DNA of 64,000 nucleotides, taken from assembly GCF_001719125.1 (NCBI RefSeq), contig NZ_CP017006.1:2246384-2310383 (forward strand), in the 5' to 3' direction. The position numbers and the translations under genes are program-made. Positions 18,585 to 27,509 of the stretch are shown in pieces. This DNA comes from Sulfolobus sp. A20 (lineage in GTDB: Archaea; Thermoproteota; Thermoprotei_A; Sulfolobales; Sulfolobaceae). The notes under the pieces were generated by a model. It did no database searches. It saw only the letters and a program-made list of their open reading frames with translations, and was not told the origin of the DNA. Position 1 is the first letter of the stretch, and every line of letters starts with the position of its first letter.

Positions 18585-19739
18585 TCAGCCTCCTTTCCTT
18601 CTCACGTATTTAGTCGGAAGGAGTAACAACAACACCACTGCTAGAGTTATGATAACGACATACAATACTAAACCCTCTGACGGTAACGAACTTGTGGTAT
18701 ATGATAACGAACTAAAGTTAATAGAAGAGTTAACGTACTCTGCGATAAGCTTCCCGCCCTCGTCTATGTACACAGTCTCAGGGCAAGGAAGATAAAACAC
18801 CTTCGACTTTACACCGTCTATTTCCACGGGTTGGGGAAAAGTCAATTCTATTTTCTTCTCTAGGATAAATGTATAGTTTATGGTCATGAATGGGCTTAAC
18901 TTATCTCCAATTTCAAATGAAGTTTGATTTTCGAAAAAGCGTTGATTGTTTAAAACCCATAAGCTGTTTGGAGGGAAAGTATATACTGTGTTATTGACTA
19001 TGACAACACTGAAGTTATACAGTAGTTGAGGGCCAGAGACGTTACCATATACAACCCAGACCTTTCCGTCGTAAAAATACGCCTTACCGTTAAAGGCTTG
19101 TTCTCCAGTGTTTGGAAAACCGCTATAAACTACTGGTGGGACATACCAGCTTCCATTGTACTCGTAGAAGGTTGCTATTGATATATTAAAACCCTTAGCC
19201 AGATAAGCTGTCTCCCCATTCCCGTATCCCCCTACAACAGTCCCAATAGTATAACCGTCATATATTATGTCCATAAACTTTCCTTCCAAGACGTAACTCT
19301 TATTGAAGGTTGAGGTCCCGTTTGATGCGTAAAAGGTTATTGTGGTTATGTTTCCCTTTGGAGCCCAAATAGTGGTCAAGTTTATCTCACTTCCTATAAG
19401 GTAGGAAAAAAAGGAGACGGTAAAGTGCCCGTTATAGTAAATACTAGTAGTCCACATAGATTTATTGATAGTTAAAGGTTGTACTACATTCTGGACGAAC
19501 GTGTCCTCTCCGTTGATATTTAGGTTAATATTCTGTTGTATGGAGATCGACGGTGAGCCAGACGTTACAGATAAATTATACATTTTTATTATAGACTGGA
19601 TTCCGTTCATTCTCACGTATCCAAATTCATATCCATAGTTTGTAGGTCCATAAATTATCTCTTGAGTGGAATGAATCGAGATTGACGAAAGGCATAAGAG
19701 AAGTAGCGTAAGAAGCAAGGCGACTGTCTTAGTATACAT
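18585..19739 (-). CDS. Thermopsin-like (peptidase A5 family) membrane-anchored protein
   Basis: The 384-residue protein has a signal peptide (residues 1-24), a large beta-rich outside domain with many Asn-Xaa-Ser/Thr sites, and a C-terminal membrane anchor with a basic tail (KYVRRKGG). Several phrases follow the thermopsin pattern: NINGEDTFVQNVVQ (family: LN...yWvQNV), GTVVGGYGNGE, and GFPNTGEQAF. Thermopsins are acid proteases outside the cell in Sulfolobales. The catalytic residues of this family cannot be confirmed by eye, so activity is not certain. A T-rich TATA-like stretch lies upstream of the ATG. Confidence 0.7.
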   Translation of the reverse strand: MYTKTVALLLTLLLLCLSSISIHSTQEIIYGPTNYGYEFGYVRMNGIQSIIKMYNLSVTSGSPSISIQQNINLNINGEDTFVQNVVQPLTINKSMWTTSIYYNGHFTVSFFSYLIGSEINLTTIWAPKGNITTITFYASNGTSTFNKSYVLEGKFMDIIYDGYTIGTVVGGYGNGETAYLAKGFNISIATFYEYNGSWYVPPVVYSGFPNTGEQAFNGKAYFYDGKVWVVYGNVSGPQLLYNFSVVIVNNTVYTFPPNSLWVLNNQRFFENQTSFEIGDKLSPFMTINYTFILEKKIELTFPQPVEIDGVKSKVFYLPCPETVYIDEGGKLIAEYVNSSINFSSLSYTTSSLPSEGLVLYVVIITLAVVLLLLLPTKYVRRKGG

Positions 19740-19831
19740 TATATTAATCTACTACCTTGAGAAGTTAAAAAACATTTATTTTTAGACTGTTGCAAGTTAT
19801 TTCTCTCCTAAGTTTTAGTTGTGCTTAAGTT

Positions 19832-20125
19832 AGTTAATGACTTCAAAAAGATCTTTAAGATCTATAATGCTTTCACTGTAAGCTTTCTTGAGTCTAATTC
19901 CGTCTTCACTGTTCTCCTCTTTAGCAAATCACTTGATGACTACTGAAGAATCTACAACTGCCAATCCTTCTCTTTCTCTCGATCTCTCACCGTCTAAATA
20001 AGCATAAAACTGTTTAGCTCTAATAGGCACTCTTTATTCTCTCTGTGTCTTCCCTTTTAGTATTCTTTCCCTATATTCCTCTACAATCACGTTTACGAAT
20101 TTGAGGAAATTCTCGTTCTTTAGGG
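19832..20125 (-). pseudogene. Dead VapBC toxin-antitoxin pair
   Basis: On the minus strand the antitoxin tail reads NENFLKFVNVIVEEYRERIL, then KGKTQRE and a stop. After a short gap the PIN-toxin start reads GLAVVDSSVVIK, a TGA where VapC has tryptophan, then FAKEENSEDGIRLKKAY and LFEVIN, then another stop. The N-terminal PIN aspartate is preserved but the rest of the toxin is gone. This fills most of the 555-base gap 19740-20294; an IS-end repeat fills the remainder. Confidence 0.65.
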
Positions 20126-20162
20126 CGTAATTTAAACTCTTTTCTCTTCATCCATCTATCTT

Positions 20163-20189
20163 CCTTTAGGGTTTGCCGTTCTCTTATCA
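20163..20189 (-). repeat. IS-end repeat (left-end half)
   Basis: On the minus strand it reads TGATAAGAGAACGGCAAACCC then taaagg; the 3' half with GGTCAGA is missing. Confidence 0.6.
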
Positions 20190-20261
20190 CTAAAATAGCT
20201 CCTCAATCGTCATATCTTCTCATGTAGAAGAATTATAAAAGAGGGAAAGGGTATCTCTTTA

Positions 20262-20274
20262 GTTATTTATATGG
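20262..20274 (+). promoter_or_regulatory. TATA-like box before the TusA-like gene
   Basis: The stretch gttatttatatgg is centred 27 bases before the ATG at 20295, the leaderless spacing. Confidence 0.5.
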
Positions 20275-20294
20275 CAATGGATAGTTTATATTAA

Positions 20295-20513
20295 ATGAAA
20301 ACTACATTAAACCTAATTGGCTTATGCTGTTCCGTTCCTCAAATGTTGGTTTATTCCAAGTTAAAGAAATTAAGAGAAGGTGATGTACTTGAAATTATCG
20401 TAGAAACTAACAGCTCGCAGGAACAAGATATAATAAAAGTCTTAGAGTACTTTCGTGTAAATGTACACGTCACTAGAAAGGGAGATACCACAATTTATAC
20501 CGTGATAAAATAA
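20295..20513 (+). CDS. Small TusA-like protein with altered CPxP motif
   Basis: The 72-residue protein has the TusA fold pattern: LIGLCCSVPQMLVYSKLKKL (residues 6-25), then a loop and two beta strands. TusA proteins carry persulfide on the cysteine of CPxP. Here the motif is C-C-S-V-P, so the reactive cysteine could be C11 or C12 and the first proline is missing. It lies just upstream of a canonical tusA gene and starts the sulfur cluster, with its own promoter. It may be a sulfur carrier with changed partner choice, or a non-catalytic partner. Confidence 0.7.
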   Translation: MKTTLNLIGLCCSVPQMLVYSKLKKLREGDVLEIIVETNSSQEQDIIKVLEYFRVNVHVTRKGDTTIYTVIK

Positions 20514-20604
20514 TTAAGTAATTTTCACAATAAGTAAATCAAAGGTATTTAAATCCTCAAATTTTAAATAAGCTAATTCCTTCTCATTTATTTAGGTGTT
20601 TGAA

Positions 20605-20856
20605 ATGAGTGAAGAGTTAAAGTTAAGACAACCAGATGAAATTCTTGACGTTAGAGGGGAGTCTTGCCCAGTTCCGGAGATGATGGCGAGTAAAAAACTT
20701 AAAAAGATGAAAGCTGGTCAAATCCTTGAAGTTTTAACGGATCATCAGCCTGCTGTAGATGTTACTTTACCTTCACTTTGTAAATCTCAAGGTTATCCTT
20801 ATGTTATTATAAAAGATGGTGAGGTATATAAGTTTAGGATACTAAAGGTGGGTTAA
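20605..20856 (+). CDS. tusA: TusA-family sulfur carrier protein
   Basis: The 83-residue protein reads [20 protein letters not shown], with the canonical CPVP persulfide cysteine, and [19 protein letters not shown] typical of the family. TusA relays sulfane sulfur between enzymes, and in sulfur-oxidising archaea between DsrE and the Hdr-like complex. I start at ATG 20605 rather than GTG 20596 because the sequence taggtg lies eight bases before the ATG as a ribosome site. The YeeE/YedE gene follows after four bases, with GGTGGG ahead of it, so these are one operon. Confidence 0.92.
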   Translation: MSEELKLRQPDEILDVRGESCPVPEMMASKKLKKMKAGQILEVLTDHQPAVDVTLPSLCKSQGYPYVIIKDGEVYKFRILKVG

Positions 20857-20860
20857 TAAG

Positions 20861-22087
20861 ATGCCAGCTATGGTATTGAATCCCGTTTTTTCCTACAGTT
20901 GGTCAGTTGTTTTTGCAGTCTTTGCATTATCTGGCTTTATCCTAGGTTGGACTGCCCAAAGGGGAAACTATTGCTTCGTAAATGCGATGACCTCAATCTT
21001 CACCGTTAAGAGCTATGAGAGGTTTGGTGCTTTACTCATACTTTTTGGGCTATCAGCGTTAGGGGCTGGAATATTAGTAGGATTGGGAATAATACCAGCT
21101 AGTGATCAATACTATTTCAATTACTTTGCAGGCTGGTATATTTTAGTAGGCTCATTTATTTTTGGTTTTGGGGCAGCATTAGCTGGGGGTTGTAATTTAT
21201 CAATGCTGTATAGGGCTGCTTCTGGATATGTGCAAAACTGGATAGAGTTATTTGGTATGATGATTGGTACTTATATTTTCGCAATAGGAATATGGCCATT
21301 CCAATTGGTCACTATGGAAAAGGGAATACTATCTACGACCTCTGGTGGTTACATAGAGTACGTTCCTTATCTATTGTTTCATAACGTGTCTGATACATCT
21401 GTCCTCATAACGGCTTTTATTTTCGGAATACCCCTTATAGGAATAGGTTTATACTTGCAACGTTATACGAAGATGAAATGGGGGCGTAGCGGATTTGGCT
21501 TACCATCCTTATCAGCTATCAAATCCTTTGGAAATCTTCCATTTCCAACTGTGCCTTCACAAAAGGTTAAATTAAGTCAAGAGGCTAAGGATATGTTGCT
21601 CCTTAGAAAGCCCTATGGGACTAACTTATCAACCATAATTCTAGCCTTGGATATGATTATGGTTTTCATAATAGGGGCAGGATATACTTTCAACTACTTA
21701 GTTATTACTTCCTCAGATGGTGGAAGGTTCTTTGAGTATTTATTAATGTTGGGTAATGTTCATCTCTTTTTGAATACTCCTTGGTTTAATGACTCATTAC
21801 CGATAGTTGACCCTAGTGTATTAATGGTAGTCATGCTATGTGTAGGAGCTTTCCTGTCCTCTTACTTAAGTGGAGACTTCAAGATAAGAATTCCTAGGGA
21901 GAAGAAGAGATTGTTAATAGGCTTTTTAGGTGGAGTTTTAGTGGGCATAGGTGTTAGAATGGCTTTAGGATGTAATGTAGGTTTGATGTGGACAAATTTC
22001 ACACAACTAGGTTACGATGGGATTATATTCCTTTTTGGAATGCTAGGCGGAGTTTATTTAGCAGTTAAGGTTCAAGAGAGGTTATGA
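20861..22087 (+). CDS. YeeE/YedE-family transporter (thiosulfate/sulfur import)
   Basis: The 408-residue protein has about ten membrane helices and the three conserved cysteine blocks of the YeeE/YedE (DUF395) family: GNYCFVNAMTS near residue 36, AGGCNLSM near 110 and ALGCNVGLMW near the C-terminus. Characterised bacterial relatives import thiosulfate through a relay of cysteines. It follows tusA by four bases, which matches the common pairing of YeeE with TusA/YeeD. It probably supplies reduced sulfur to the TusA protein. Confidence 0.88.
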   Translation: MPAMVLNPVFSYSWSVVFAVFALSGFILGWTAQRGNYCFVNAMTSIFTVKSYERFGALLILFGLSALGAGILVGLGIIPASDQYYFNYFAGWYILVGSFIFGFGAALAGGCNLSMLYRAASGYVQNWIELFGMMIGTYIFAIGIWPFQLVTMEKGILSTTSGGYIEYVPYLLFHNVSDTSVLITAFIFGIPLIGIGLYLQRYTKMKWGRSGFGLPSLSAIKSFGNLPFPTVPSQKVKLSQEAKDMLLLRKPYGTNLSTIILALDMIMVFIIGAGYTFNYLVITSSDGGRFFEYLLMLGNVHLFLNTPWFNDSLPIVDPSVLMVVMLCVGAFLSSYLSGDFKIRIPREKKRLLIGFLGGVLVGIGVRMALGCNVGLMWTNFTQLGYDGIIFLFGMLGGVYLAVKVQERL

Positions 22088-22090
22088 GAA

Positions 22091-22546
22091 ATGCAGACAG
22101 TTAGGAGACTCCTAGCTCCAATCGTTTTGTCATTATTCGCTATAGGTTGGTATAAGTTCTCTGAAATTTATCTAACTAGTTCAAATAGTCTAGCCTTATC
22201 TAATGGAAACTTAGCAGTTTACGTAATTCCACAACAATTTGAGGGATATTTAACCGCAACCTTATGGATATGTTATTTCTTAGTATTTGTAGGTTTGTCA
22301 TTATTCTGGTATAACTTAGTTAAAATAGTACAGCAAGCTGAGAACGTTAAATCATCTTTTGGTGTCATTGACCTCATATCTCCAATAGCTATAGCCTTAG
22401 AGATAATGGGACTATTCGTAATAGGTAATTCAATAATAGGTGGAAACATGTTTGTTAGGTTAGCTGGTTATACTTCGGTAATAGCATGTCTAATGTGGTT
22501 CTGGTATTCCTTTGTTAAATATGTGAGGGTGAAGGTTCTTGCGTGA
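22091..22546 (+). CDS. Four-helix membrane protein of the sulfur cluster
   Basis: The 151-residue protein has four predicted membrane helices (about 8-24, 56-78, 95-115 and 122-142) and short loops. I do not recognise its family. The stop overlaps the downstream DsrE start by eight bases and the upstream gene ends three bases before it, so it is translated together with the sulfur transporter and DsrE. It may be an accessory subunit of the transporter; that is inference from context only. Confidence 0.6.
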   Translation: MQTVRRLLAPIVLSLFAIGWYKFSEIYLTSSNSLALSNGNLAVYVIPQQFEGYLTATLWICYFLVFVGLSLFWYNLVKIVQQAENVKSSFGVIDLISPIAIALEIMGLFVIGNSIIGGNMFVRLAGYTSVIACLMWFWYSFVKYVRVKVLA

Positions 22547-22901
22547 ACTATATTCTTTCTTTATGGTCTCTGGAGAATTAGAAAAATTGTACATGGGATT
22601 CATAACCGCTATTGGTTATGTTTCAGCAGGAAGTAGAGTTTACATGTTCTTCACAATGGACGCGTTAAAGGCTTTAACAAGAGAGGTTGAAAAAATTTCA
22701 TTGCCAAACGCTAAACCATTAAAGTATTATATCGACAACTTGTTAGAGTTGGGAGAGGATGATGTTGAAATAGTAGCCTGTGAATTTGGTATGAAGGTAA
22801 AAGGTATAAAGGAAGAAGATCTCTTGTTTAAGGTTAAGATTAGTGGAGTCTCAGAGTTTGCCCTTAAGAGTTCAGAATCTAAAGCAGTACTAGTTTTTTA
22901 A
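22539..22901 (+). CDS. DsrE-family protein
   Basis: The 120-residue protein has the DsrE pattern: first strand LYSFFMVSG, the [10 protein letters not shown] helix and [20 protein letters not shown], in which the cysteine is at the position of the persulfide-carrying residue. DsrE proteins accept and pass sulfur with TusA. TTG at 22539 is the likely start because the first strand lies before the next ATG. It is the last gene of the tusA operon, and its end overlaps the convergent TusA-fusion gene by four bases. Confidence 0.85.
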   Translation: MRELYSFFMVSGELEKLYMGFITAIGYVSAGSRVYMFFTMDALKALTREVEKISLPNAKPLKYYIDNLLELGEDDVEIVACEFGMKVKGIKEEDLLFKVKISGVSEFALKSSESKAVLVF

Positions 22902-23854
22902 CCTTCGTGTGTTAAATAATAAACGTTAATCATGCCCTCTAGTCCCATTATGTAATAAAAGGCTTCTTCATCAAATAATCTTACGTTGTCAGATTCTAAC
23001 CTAGCAGACAATAATTTGCCGTCCTTAAACAGACCCGTAAAAAGCCATCCTCTACCCTCTGGAGAGGCTACTATTAATTTTAAGCCTTCTACGTTAAATA
23101 GATCATTAGTGATCTTGTTTACCTTATCTTGCTTGATAATCTTATCGAAATAAGTATATAATTTAGCTATTTGTTTCTCATCTCTCATAATATTTTTCAC
23201 ATCGTTTAAGTCAATTTTTAATGAGTCACTCTCTATTTTACCACAAATGAATATAAAAGAAGCATAATCTCCCATGTTCCTCACCTCGTATCTGCAGTTG
23301 AAAATTTTAGCCACCTCCGGTAAGGTGTAAATTATTGCTCCAGGATGATCTACTAATACTTCTATCGGATCGTAGGGCTTAGAGCTCATTATAGCTTTCT
23401 TAGCCTCAATCTCTGGTACTGGACAAACAGTCCCCCTTAAGTCAATCGTCTTTACGGGTTTAGTTCTAAATAACTCAAGAATAAAATTATTACTACTCTT
23501 GTTAACTACTGTTACCGTTTTACAAATATACTTTGCGTACTCCTCTAAGTTCTTGGCTATCTTCAACTCTATGGCGGATAAAGCTAAACGTAAGACTGGC
23601 GAGGCATTGACGTTTATCTCAGCTTCTCCTTTTTTATTAAATTTTACATTTATGTAAAATCTTCCATCATTTTCTATTATGCTTATGGAATCGCTTTTAA
23701 CGTTTACTAAGACATTAAAATTTTTCTTTAGTATACTCATCTTAGCAGAATAACCGAAGTCGAGCTTCTTCACCTCTCTCAATAAAAATAATCTTCCGTA
23801 CTTCTCCACGTCTAGGATAGGACTGTAATCGTTAATGTTTAGCTTAACAATCAT
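22898..23854 (-). CDS. Three-part protein with an internal TusA domain
   Basis: The 318-residue protein has a TusA domain in the middle (about residues 133-205): [19 protein letters not shown] with persulfide cysteine C144 and [18 protein letters not shown]. The N-terminal 130 residues and C-terminal 110 residues are of a kind I do not recognise. No membrane segment is seen. Its position opposite the tusA-dsrE operon suggests it works in the same sulfur relay. The C-terminal phrase [20 protein letters not shown] may be a sensing or binding domain. The TusA assignment is firm, the rest open. Confidence 0.8.
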   Translation of the reverse strand: MIVKLNINDYSPILDVEKYGRLFLLREVKKLDFGYSAKMSILKKNFNVLVNVKSDSISIIENDGRFYINVKFNKKGEAEINVNASPVLRLALSAIELKIAKNLEEYAKYICKTVTVVNKSSNNFILELFRTKPVKTIDLRGTVCPVPEIEAKKAIMSSKPYDPIEVLVDHPGAIIYTLPEVAKIFNCRYEVRNMGDYASFIFICGKIESDSLKIDLNDVKNIMRDEKQIAKLYTYFDKIIKQDKVNKITNDLFNVEGLKLIVASPEGRGWLFTGLFKDGKLLSARLESDNVRLFDEEAFYYIMGLEGMINVYYLTHEG

Positions 23855-24313
23855 TTCTGTTTATTATATTGCATTAAAAGGTATATAAATCATACAAATT
23901 AGTGCAACCTATTTTTAAGTTAATAAATGAAATAGTGTTTAATAAGGAACTTATTTTAAAAACCTAGAAGAAATCAGGCTTGTGATGAAGACTAAATCCT
24001 TCTTTTAAAACTTGATAAGTCACCTTATGAAGTTCCTGCCTAGGCTCTTCTCTGACTTACAAAGGTGAGGAAAACCTTGCCCTTTAGGGCGGGGGAGAAG
24101 GCATATAATTTTTAAACCTATCTCATACCTTCCAAGAAGGTAGAGTGGGGAGGGATAAGGGAATCATAAGGCTAATTGTATCTCTTATTCGTAACCTTCT
24201 TATTATCTCCCCTACTCAGATACTCAAGAAGGAGGGTTCTATTAACTAAGGAATAAGATAACTTAATCTATAATTTTGCACAAAAATGAAAAAATGGGTT
24301 TATAAATAGGTTA
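23855..24313. other. Gap with one IS-end repeat and a short palindrome
   Basis: Apart from the repeat at 24066-24102, this 491-base gap holds a small inverted repeat near 24127-24142 (taccttccaagaaggta) and no protein-like frame. Confidence 0.4.
24066..24102 (+). repeat. IS-end repeat
   Basis: It reads aaaaccttgccctttagggc then gggggagaagg; the GTCAGA edge has decayed. Confidence 0.65.
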
Positions 24314-24324
24314 GATTTTTATGC
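24314..24324 (+). promoter_or_regulatory. TATA-like box of the propeller-DoxD operon
   Basis: The stretch gatttttatgc is centred about 27 bases before the ATG at 24346. Confidence 0.5.
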
Positions 24325-24345
24325 ACTAATTATTTAACACAAGAT

Positions 24346-25542
24346 ATGAATTATAAACTACTCCTCTTGATAGGGTTCTTGGTTATAATAGCTATAGGTT
24401 TTGGAGCAGCTTATTTAATGTTAAAACCCTCAACCACTACAACAATTACACCTACTATTACTTCCTCTACATCAACGTCAACGCCAGTAAACAATAACTT
24501 CTATTTCCTCGTCTTGACACAAAAAGGTATCGGAATGATAGTGAATCCATTCTCTACATCGTCTTCATTTCTAGGCTTCCAACACGTTATTAACGTTTCA
24601 ACTAATGTACCGACACAAGTCTATTACTGGGAGGAATTACCTTACAACTCCATGATAAACCTGAACCAAATAGTTTTAATGCCGTTAAATAATGGTACAG
24701 TGTATGCTTTCAATACTTCAAATATGAAGGTAATAAAAAGCTTCACAGTGGGCAACTCAATTGGGTTTATTGGAGTCGCTTATTCCCCAGATATGAGATA
24801 TATCGCAATAGCTGATGGTCCGTCTGGAGTAGTAGAAGTTATCAACGCTAACACCTTACAAGTTATGTGGAGTCAAAAATTCGTTTCACCTACTGGAAGG
24901 ACGTACTATCCGTGCGATATAAGATGGGATCCAGCCAATCCAGATATAATACTAGTCCCAATGAGGTTTAACAATAGTGTAGATGAAATAAATGCTACAA
25001 GTGGAGAAGTAATTAAAGTGTTATCAGCCTCACCAGGTTCCCAGCCTTACATGTTAAGCCCAAATACTCAAGGCAACATGTTAGCAGTTGAGTATGCTGG
25101 CAATAATTCTATAGGTTTCTATTCTCTTCCAAACTTAACTTTATTAGGGATTGTGAAGATGCCCGGAAGCTTAGTTCCCCAAAGAGGTGTGTTCACACCT
25201 AATGGTGAATATTATTTAGAAGCCCCATCAAATGCTAATCAAGTAGTAGTCATCTCCACTTCATCATTTAACGTAGTGAAGAACATAACTTTGCCTCAGA
25301 CTTCTTCCCCAGGATTAGCTGAGATAGGTTTAACCCCTGGAGGAAGCTATGCGTTCGTGATAATCCACGGTAATGTTCAGACTGGGGGTATTATAGTCCT
25401 AATATCCCTATCCTCTTTAAGTGTAGCATATGAAGTTCCTTTAACCACTGCCCCAGCAATAGCATTGCCAGTTCAAGTTTCAACGGGTAACTATTTAGTA
25501 AATAACGTCCTGTTACCTCCAGTGACTGGATTACACTGTTAG
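24346..25542 (+). CDS. N-terminally anchored extracytoplasmic beta-propeller protein
   Basis: The 398-residue protein has one N-terminal membrane helix (5-26), a Ser/Thr-rich stalk (28-48) and a repeated beta-propeller domain. Repeats such as [34 protein letters not shown] and [20 protein letters not shown] resemble YVTN/NHL-type blades. It ends in Cys (GLHC). It opens a three-gene operon with a membrane protein and a DoxD-like protein. The role may be binding a sulfur compound or docking an electron-transfer partner outside the cell; that is inferred from neighbours. Confidence 0.75.
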   Translation: MNYKLLLLIGFLVIIAIGFGAAYLMLKPSTTTTITPTITSSTSTSTPVNNNFYFLVLTQKGIGMIVNPFSTSSSFLGFQHVINVSTNVPTQVYYWEELPYNSMINLNQIVLMPLNNGTVYAFNTSNMKVIKSFTVGNSIGFIGVAYSPDMRYIAIADGPSGVVEVINANTLQVMWSQKFVSPTGRTYYPCDIRWDPANPDIILVPMRFNNSVDEINATSGEVIKVLSASPGSQPYMLSPNTQGNMLAVEYAGNNSIGFYSLPNLTLLGIVKMPGSLVPQRGVFTPNGEYYLEAPSNANQVVVISTSSFNVVKNITLPQTSSPGLAEIGLTPGGSYAFVIIHGNVQTGGIIVLISLSSLSVAYEVPLTTAPAIALPVQVSTGNYLVNNVLLPPVTGLHC

Positions 25543-25550
25543 GTGATAAG

Positions 25551-26468
25551 ATGAGGAAGGCAATCAATCCTATTTTCTATTTTTTCATATTCTTTGATGC
25601 TACCGTAATTTTACCAATAATAGTTAATGGTATAAGAATTTTGGAATTGTGGTACTCTCCCTTATCAGATACTGGACAAGCTACATTTCTTTATCCCTTC
25701 CTTACATTCTCTATTGTCAGCCTAATTCTATCATTAATTATAGGGACAATCTTGTATAATAGGAAGGGGAATAGGTTTATCCTAATCAGAGGTCCAATGA
25801 GGGTTAGAAGCGTTATAAGGGCTATCCTCAAAGATAAGATAGGTAAGTTACTAGTATTAACCTATTTTATTTCATACTTAATCTCCTTTATGATAACCTC
25901 TGGGATTTTAATTATACCCGGGATAAACGTAGATTCCTATTTCACTTCTCTTACAGTTACGAGTTACGAAGGTTATGGTATTAACGTGATAAATTTAATA
26001 GGCAATACTTACCTCGTCTTAAATCCACTACTCCTAGTTTTTGGAACTCTTGTAGACATATTCCTAACCCTTTCCCTCATACTCTCATACTACATTATAT
26101 CGCTAATATACGTTTCATTAAATCTTTATAATTTCCCCATCCCTAAAACTCTTAGAATCTATGGCTTAAACGTTACGGGTGGTTTCCTAACTGCCTCCGT
26201 ACCTTCTATAGGCACTATAGCTGGAATATGTTGTTTAACGCCAACAGCAATAAATTCCCTACTTTATCTATCGTCAGCCACGTTACCAATTACCAAGGGA
26301 TTAGCGTGGAAATACGGAACTTTCTTATTTGGAGCCTGGACTGGGGGGATATTGCAAGCCTTCATGTTAGCGTCTCCAGTTTTAATAGGAGTAATTATAT
26401 CATCTATATCATTATATTACATTTACGTAATATCTAAACGTATAAATGAAGTGATGATAGGTGAGTAG
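25551..26468 (+). CDS. Polytopic membrane protein with a conserved-looking Cys pair
   Basis: The 305-residue protein has seven to eight membrane helices. A segment [20 protein letters not shown] near residues 221-240 has adjacent cysteines in a membrane loop. The ribosome site ggtgat precedes the ATG by a few bases, overlapping the end of the propeller gene. Its own end overlaps the DoxD-like start by eight bases. I do not recognise the family. Context suggests a membrane partner in sulfur-compound oxidation or metal handling. Confidence 0.6.
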   Translation: MRKAINPIFYFFIFFDATVILPIIVNGIRILELWYSPLSDTGQATFLYPFLTFSIVSLILSLIIGTILYNRKGNRFILIRGPMRVRSVIRAILKDKIGKLLVLTYFISYLISFMITSGILIIPGINVDSYFTSLTVTSYEGYGINVINLIGNTYLVLNPLLLVFGTLVDIFLTLSLILSYYIISLIYVSLNLYNFPIPKTLRIYGLNVTGGFLTASVPSIGTIAGICCLTPTAINSLLYLSSATLPITKGLAWKYGTFLFGAWTGGILQAFMLASPVLIGVIISSISLYYIYVISKRINEVMIGE

Positions 26469-27000
26469 GGTTTTCACTTCTGACGAAATTTGGAACACTA
26501 TTGTGAGGATATCCTTAGCTTCAATATGGCTTTATGCAGGAGTTATAGGTAAGCTACTTAACCCTGGATTCCTAAACCCTAACTCTAATCAATACGTCGG
26601 ATTGACCATACAATACTTTTCACAAGGCTCAATAATTAGGGGATTCTTATACGCTGTAGCTTTTCCCCATCCTATACTCACTGGTATTCTAGTCATGATA
26701 GGAGAAATAAGCTTTGGTATAAGTCTTCTGTTAGGCTTAGGTGTAAAGCTGAGTTCTACAACTGCCTTTTATACTAACCTAATTTACTTCTTATCGGCTT
26801 CTTGGACAGGGGCAGAAGAATACGGATTGAATTTATTAATGATGATCTTAGACGTATACTTTATAATTTATGGGGGGAGTAAGTACTGTTTGGACAATTT
26901 TTTACCCAAGAGTATAGTAAATAACACGAAAATTTGCCTAATAACAGGTTCAGTTATTTATTTAGGAGTCGTCATCTTCCTCTTCTTATACGGATTATGA
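26461..27000 (+). CDS. DoxD/DoxX-like membrane protein
   Basis: The 179-residue protein has four to five membrane helices and the DoxD-like opening [22 protein letters not shown] followed by FFYAV-type and [15 protein letters not shown] segments. DoxD is a subunit of the thiosulfate:quinone oxidoreductase described in Acidianus; DoxX relatives have other roles. GTG at 26461 is the start, inside the end of the upstream gene. No separate DoxA gene is nearby, so the partner may be the propeller protein or absent. Confidence 0.75.
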   Translation: MSRVFTSDEIWNTIVRISLASIWLYAGVIGKLLNPGFLNPNSNQYVGLTIQYFSQGSIIRGFLYAVAFPHPILTGILVMIGEISFGISLLLGLGVKLSSTTAFYTNLIYFLSASWTGAEEYGLNLLMMILDVYFIIYGGSKYCLDNFLPKSIVNNTKICLITGSVIYLGVVIFLFLYGL

Positions 27001-27086
27001 TCTTTTTAATTAAATAAAATCCTTATAGAAAAGCTTAAACACAATAAATCTCGCCAACTCAATTCAAAAATGGAAAAAATTAGTTT

Positions 27087-27509
27087 TTAAAAGAAAGTTG
27101 CAAGGGCTCCACCGAAACTGCCATTGAGAACGTTAAACGCTATAATTAATCCTATATACGTTTGAATATAAGGTACGACAAATGCAAATGGCAATAAGGA
27201 AAATGCTAAATATCCTAGAGAAGTGTAAATTCCTATTTTTCTTACTTGTCTTAAGTTTGATTCAGCTACCTTACTCCTTAATGGACTAACGAAGGCTATG
27301 AAGAGGGCTAAGACTATTAATTGTATGATACCTAATGCGGGGGAAATTATTAGCGAAGCTATTGGAGATATTTGTATAACGGTTGGGGGATAAAAGGCTT
27401 TAACTATTAGTGCCAATACTCCCATGATAATAGTTAAAATAAAACTATATCCAATACCCGTTAACACGTTCCAGCCTAAAATCCTACTTGTTGCCTTCTC
27501 CTCCACCAC
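27087..27509 (-). CDS. Four-helix membrane protein of the SPFH unit
   Basis: The 140-residue protein has four membrane helices (about 17-38, 48-75, 92-110 and 117-138). It starts at GTG 27509, 26 bases inside the end of the SPFH gene, so its translation depends on that gene. I do not recognise the family. Its place suggests a membrane anchor for the SPFH protein. Confidence 0.6.
   Translation of the reverse strand: MVEEKATSRILGWNVLTGIGYSFILTIIMGVLALIVKAFYPPTVIQISPIASLIISPALGIIQLIVLALFIAFVSPLRSKVAESNLRQVRKIGIYTSLGYLAFSLLPFAFVVPYIQTYIGLIIAFNVLNGSFGGALATFF

Noticed and set aside
24127-24142. Small palindrome as an operator
   Set aside because: It is over 200 bases from the next start and has no second copy; no evidence for binding.
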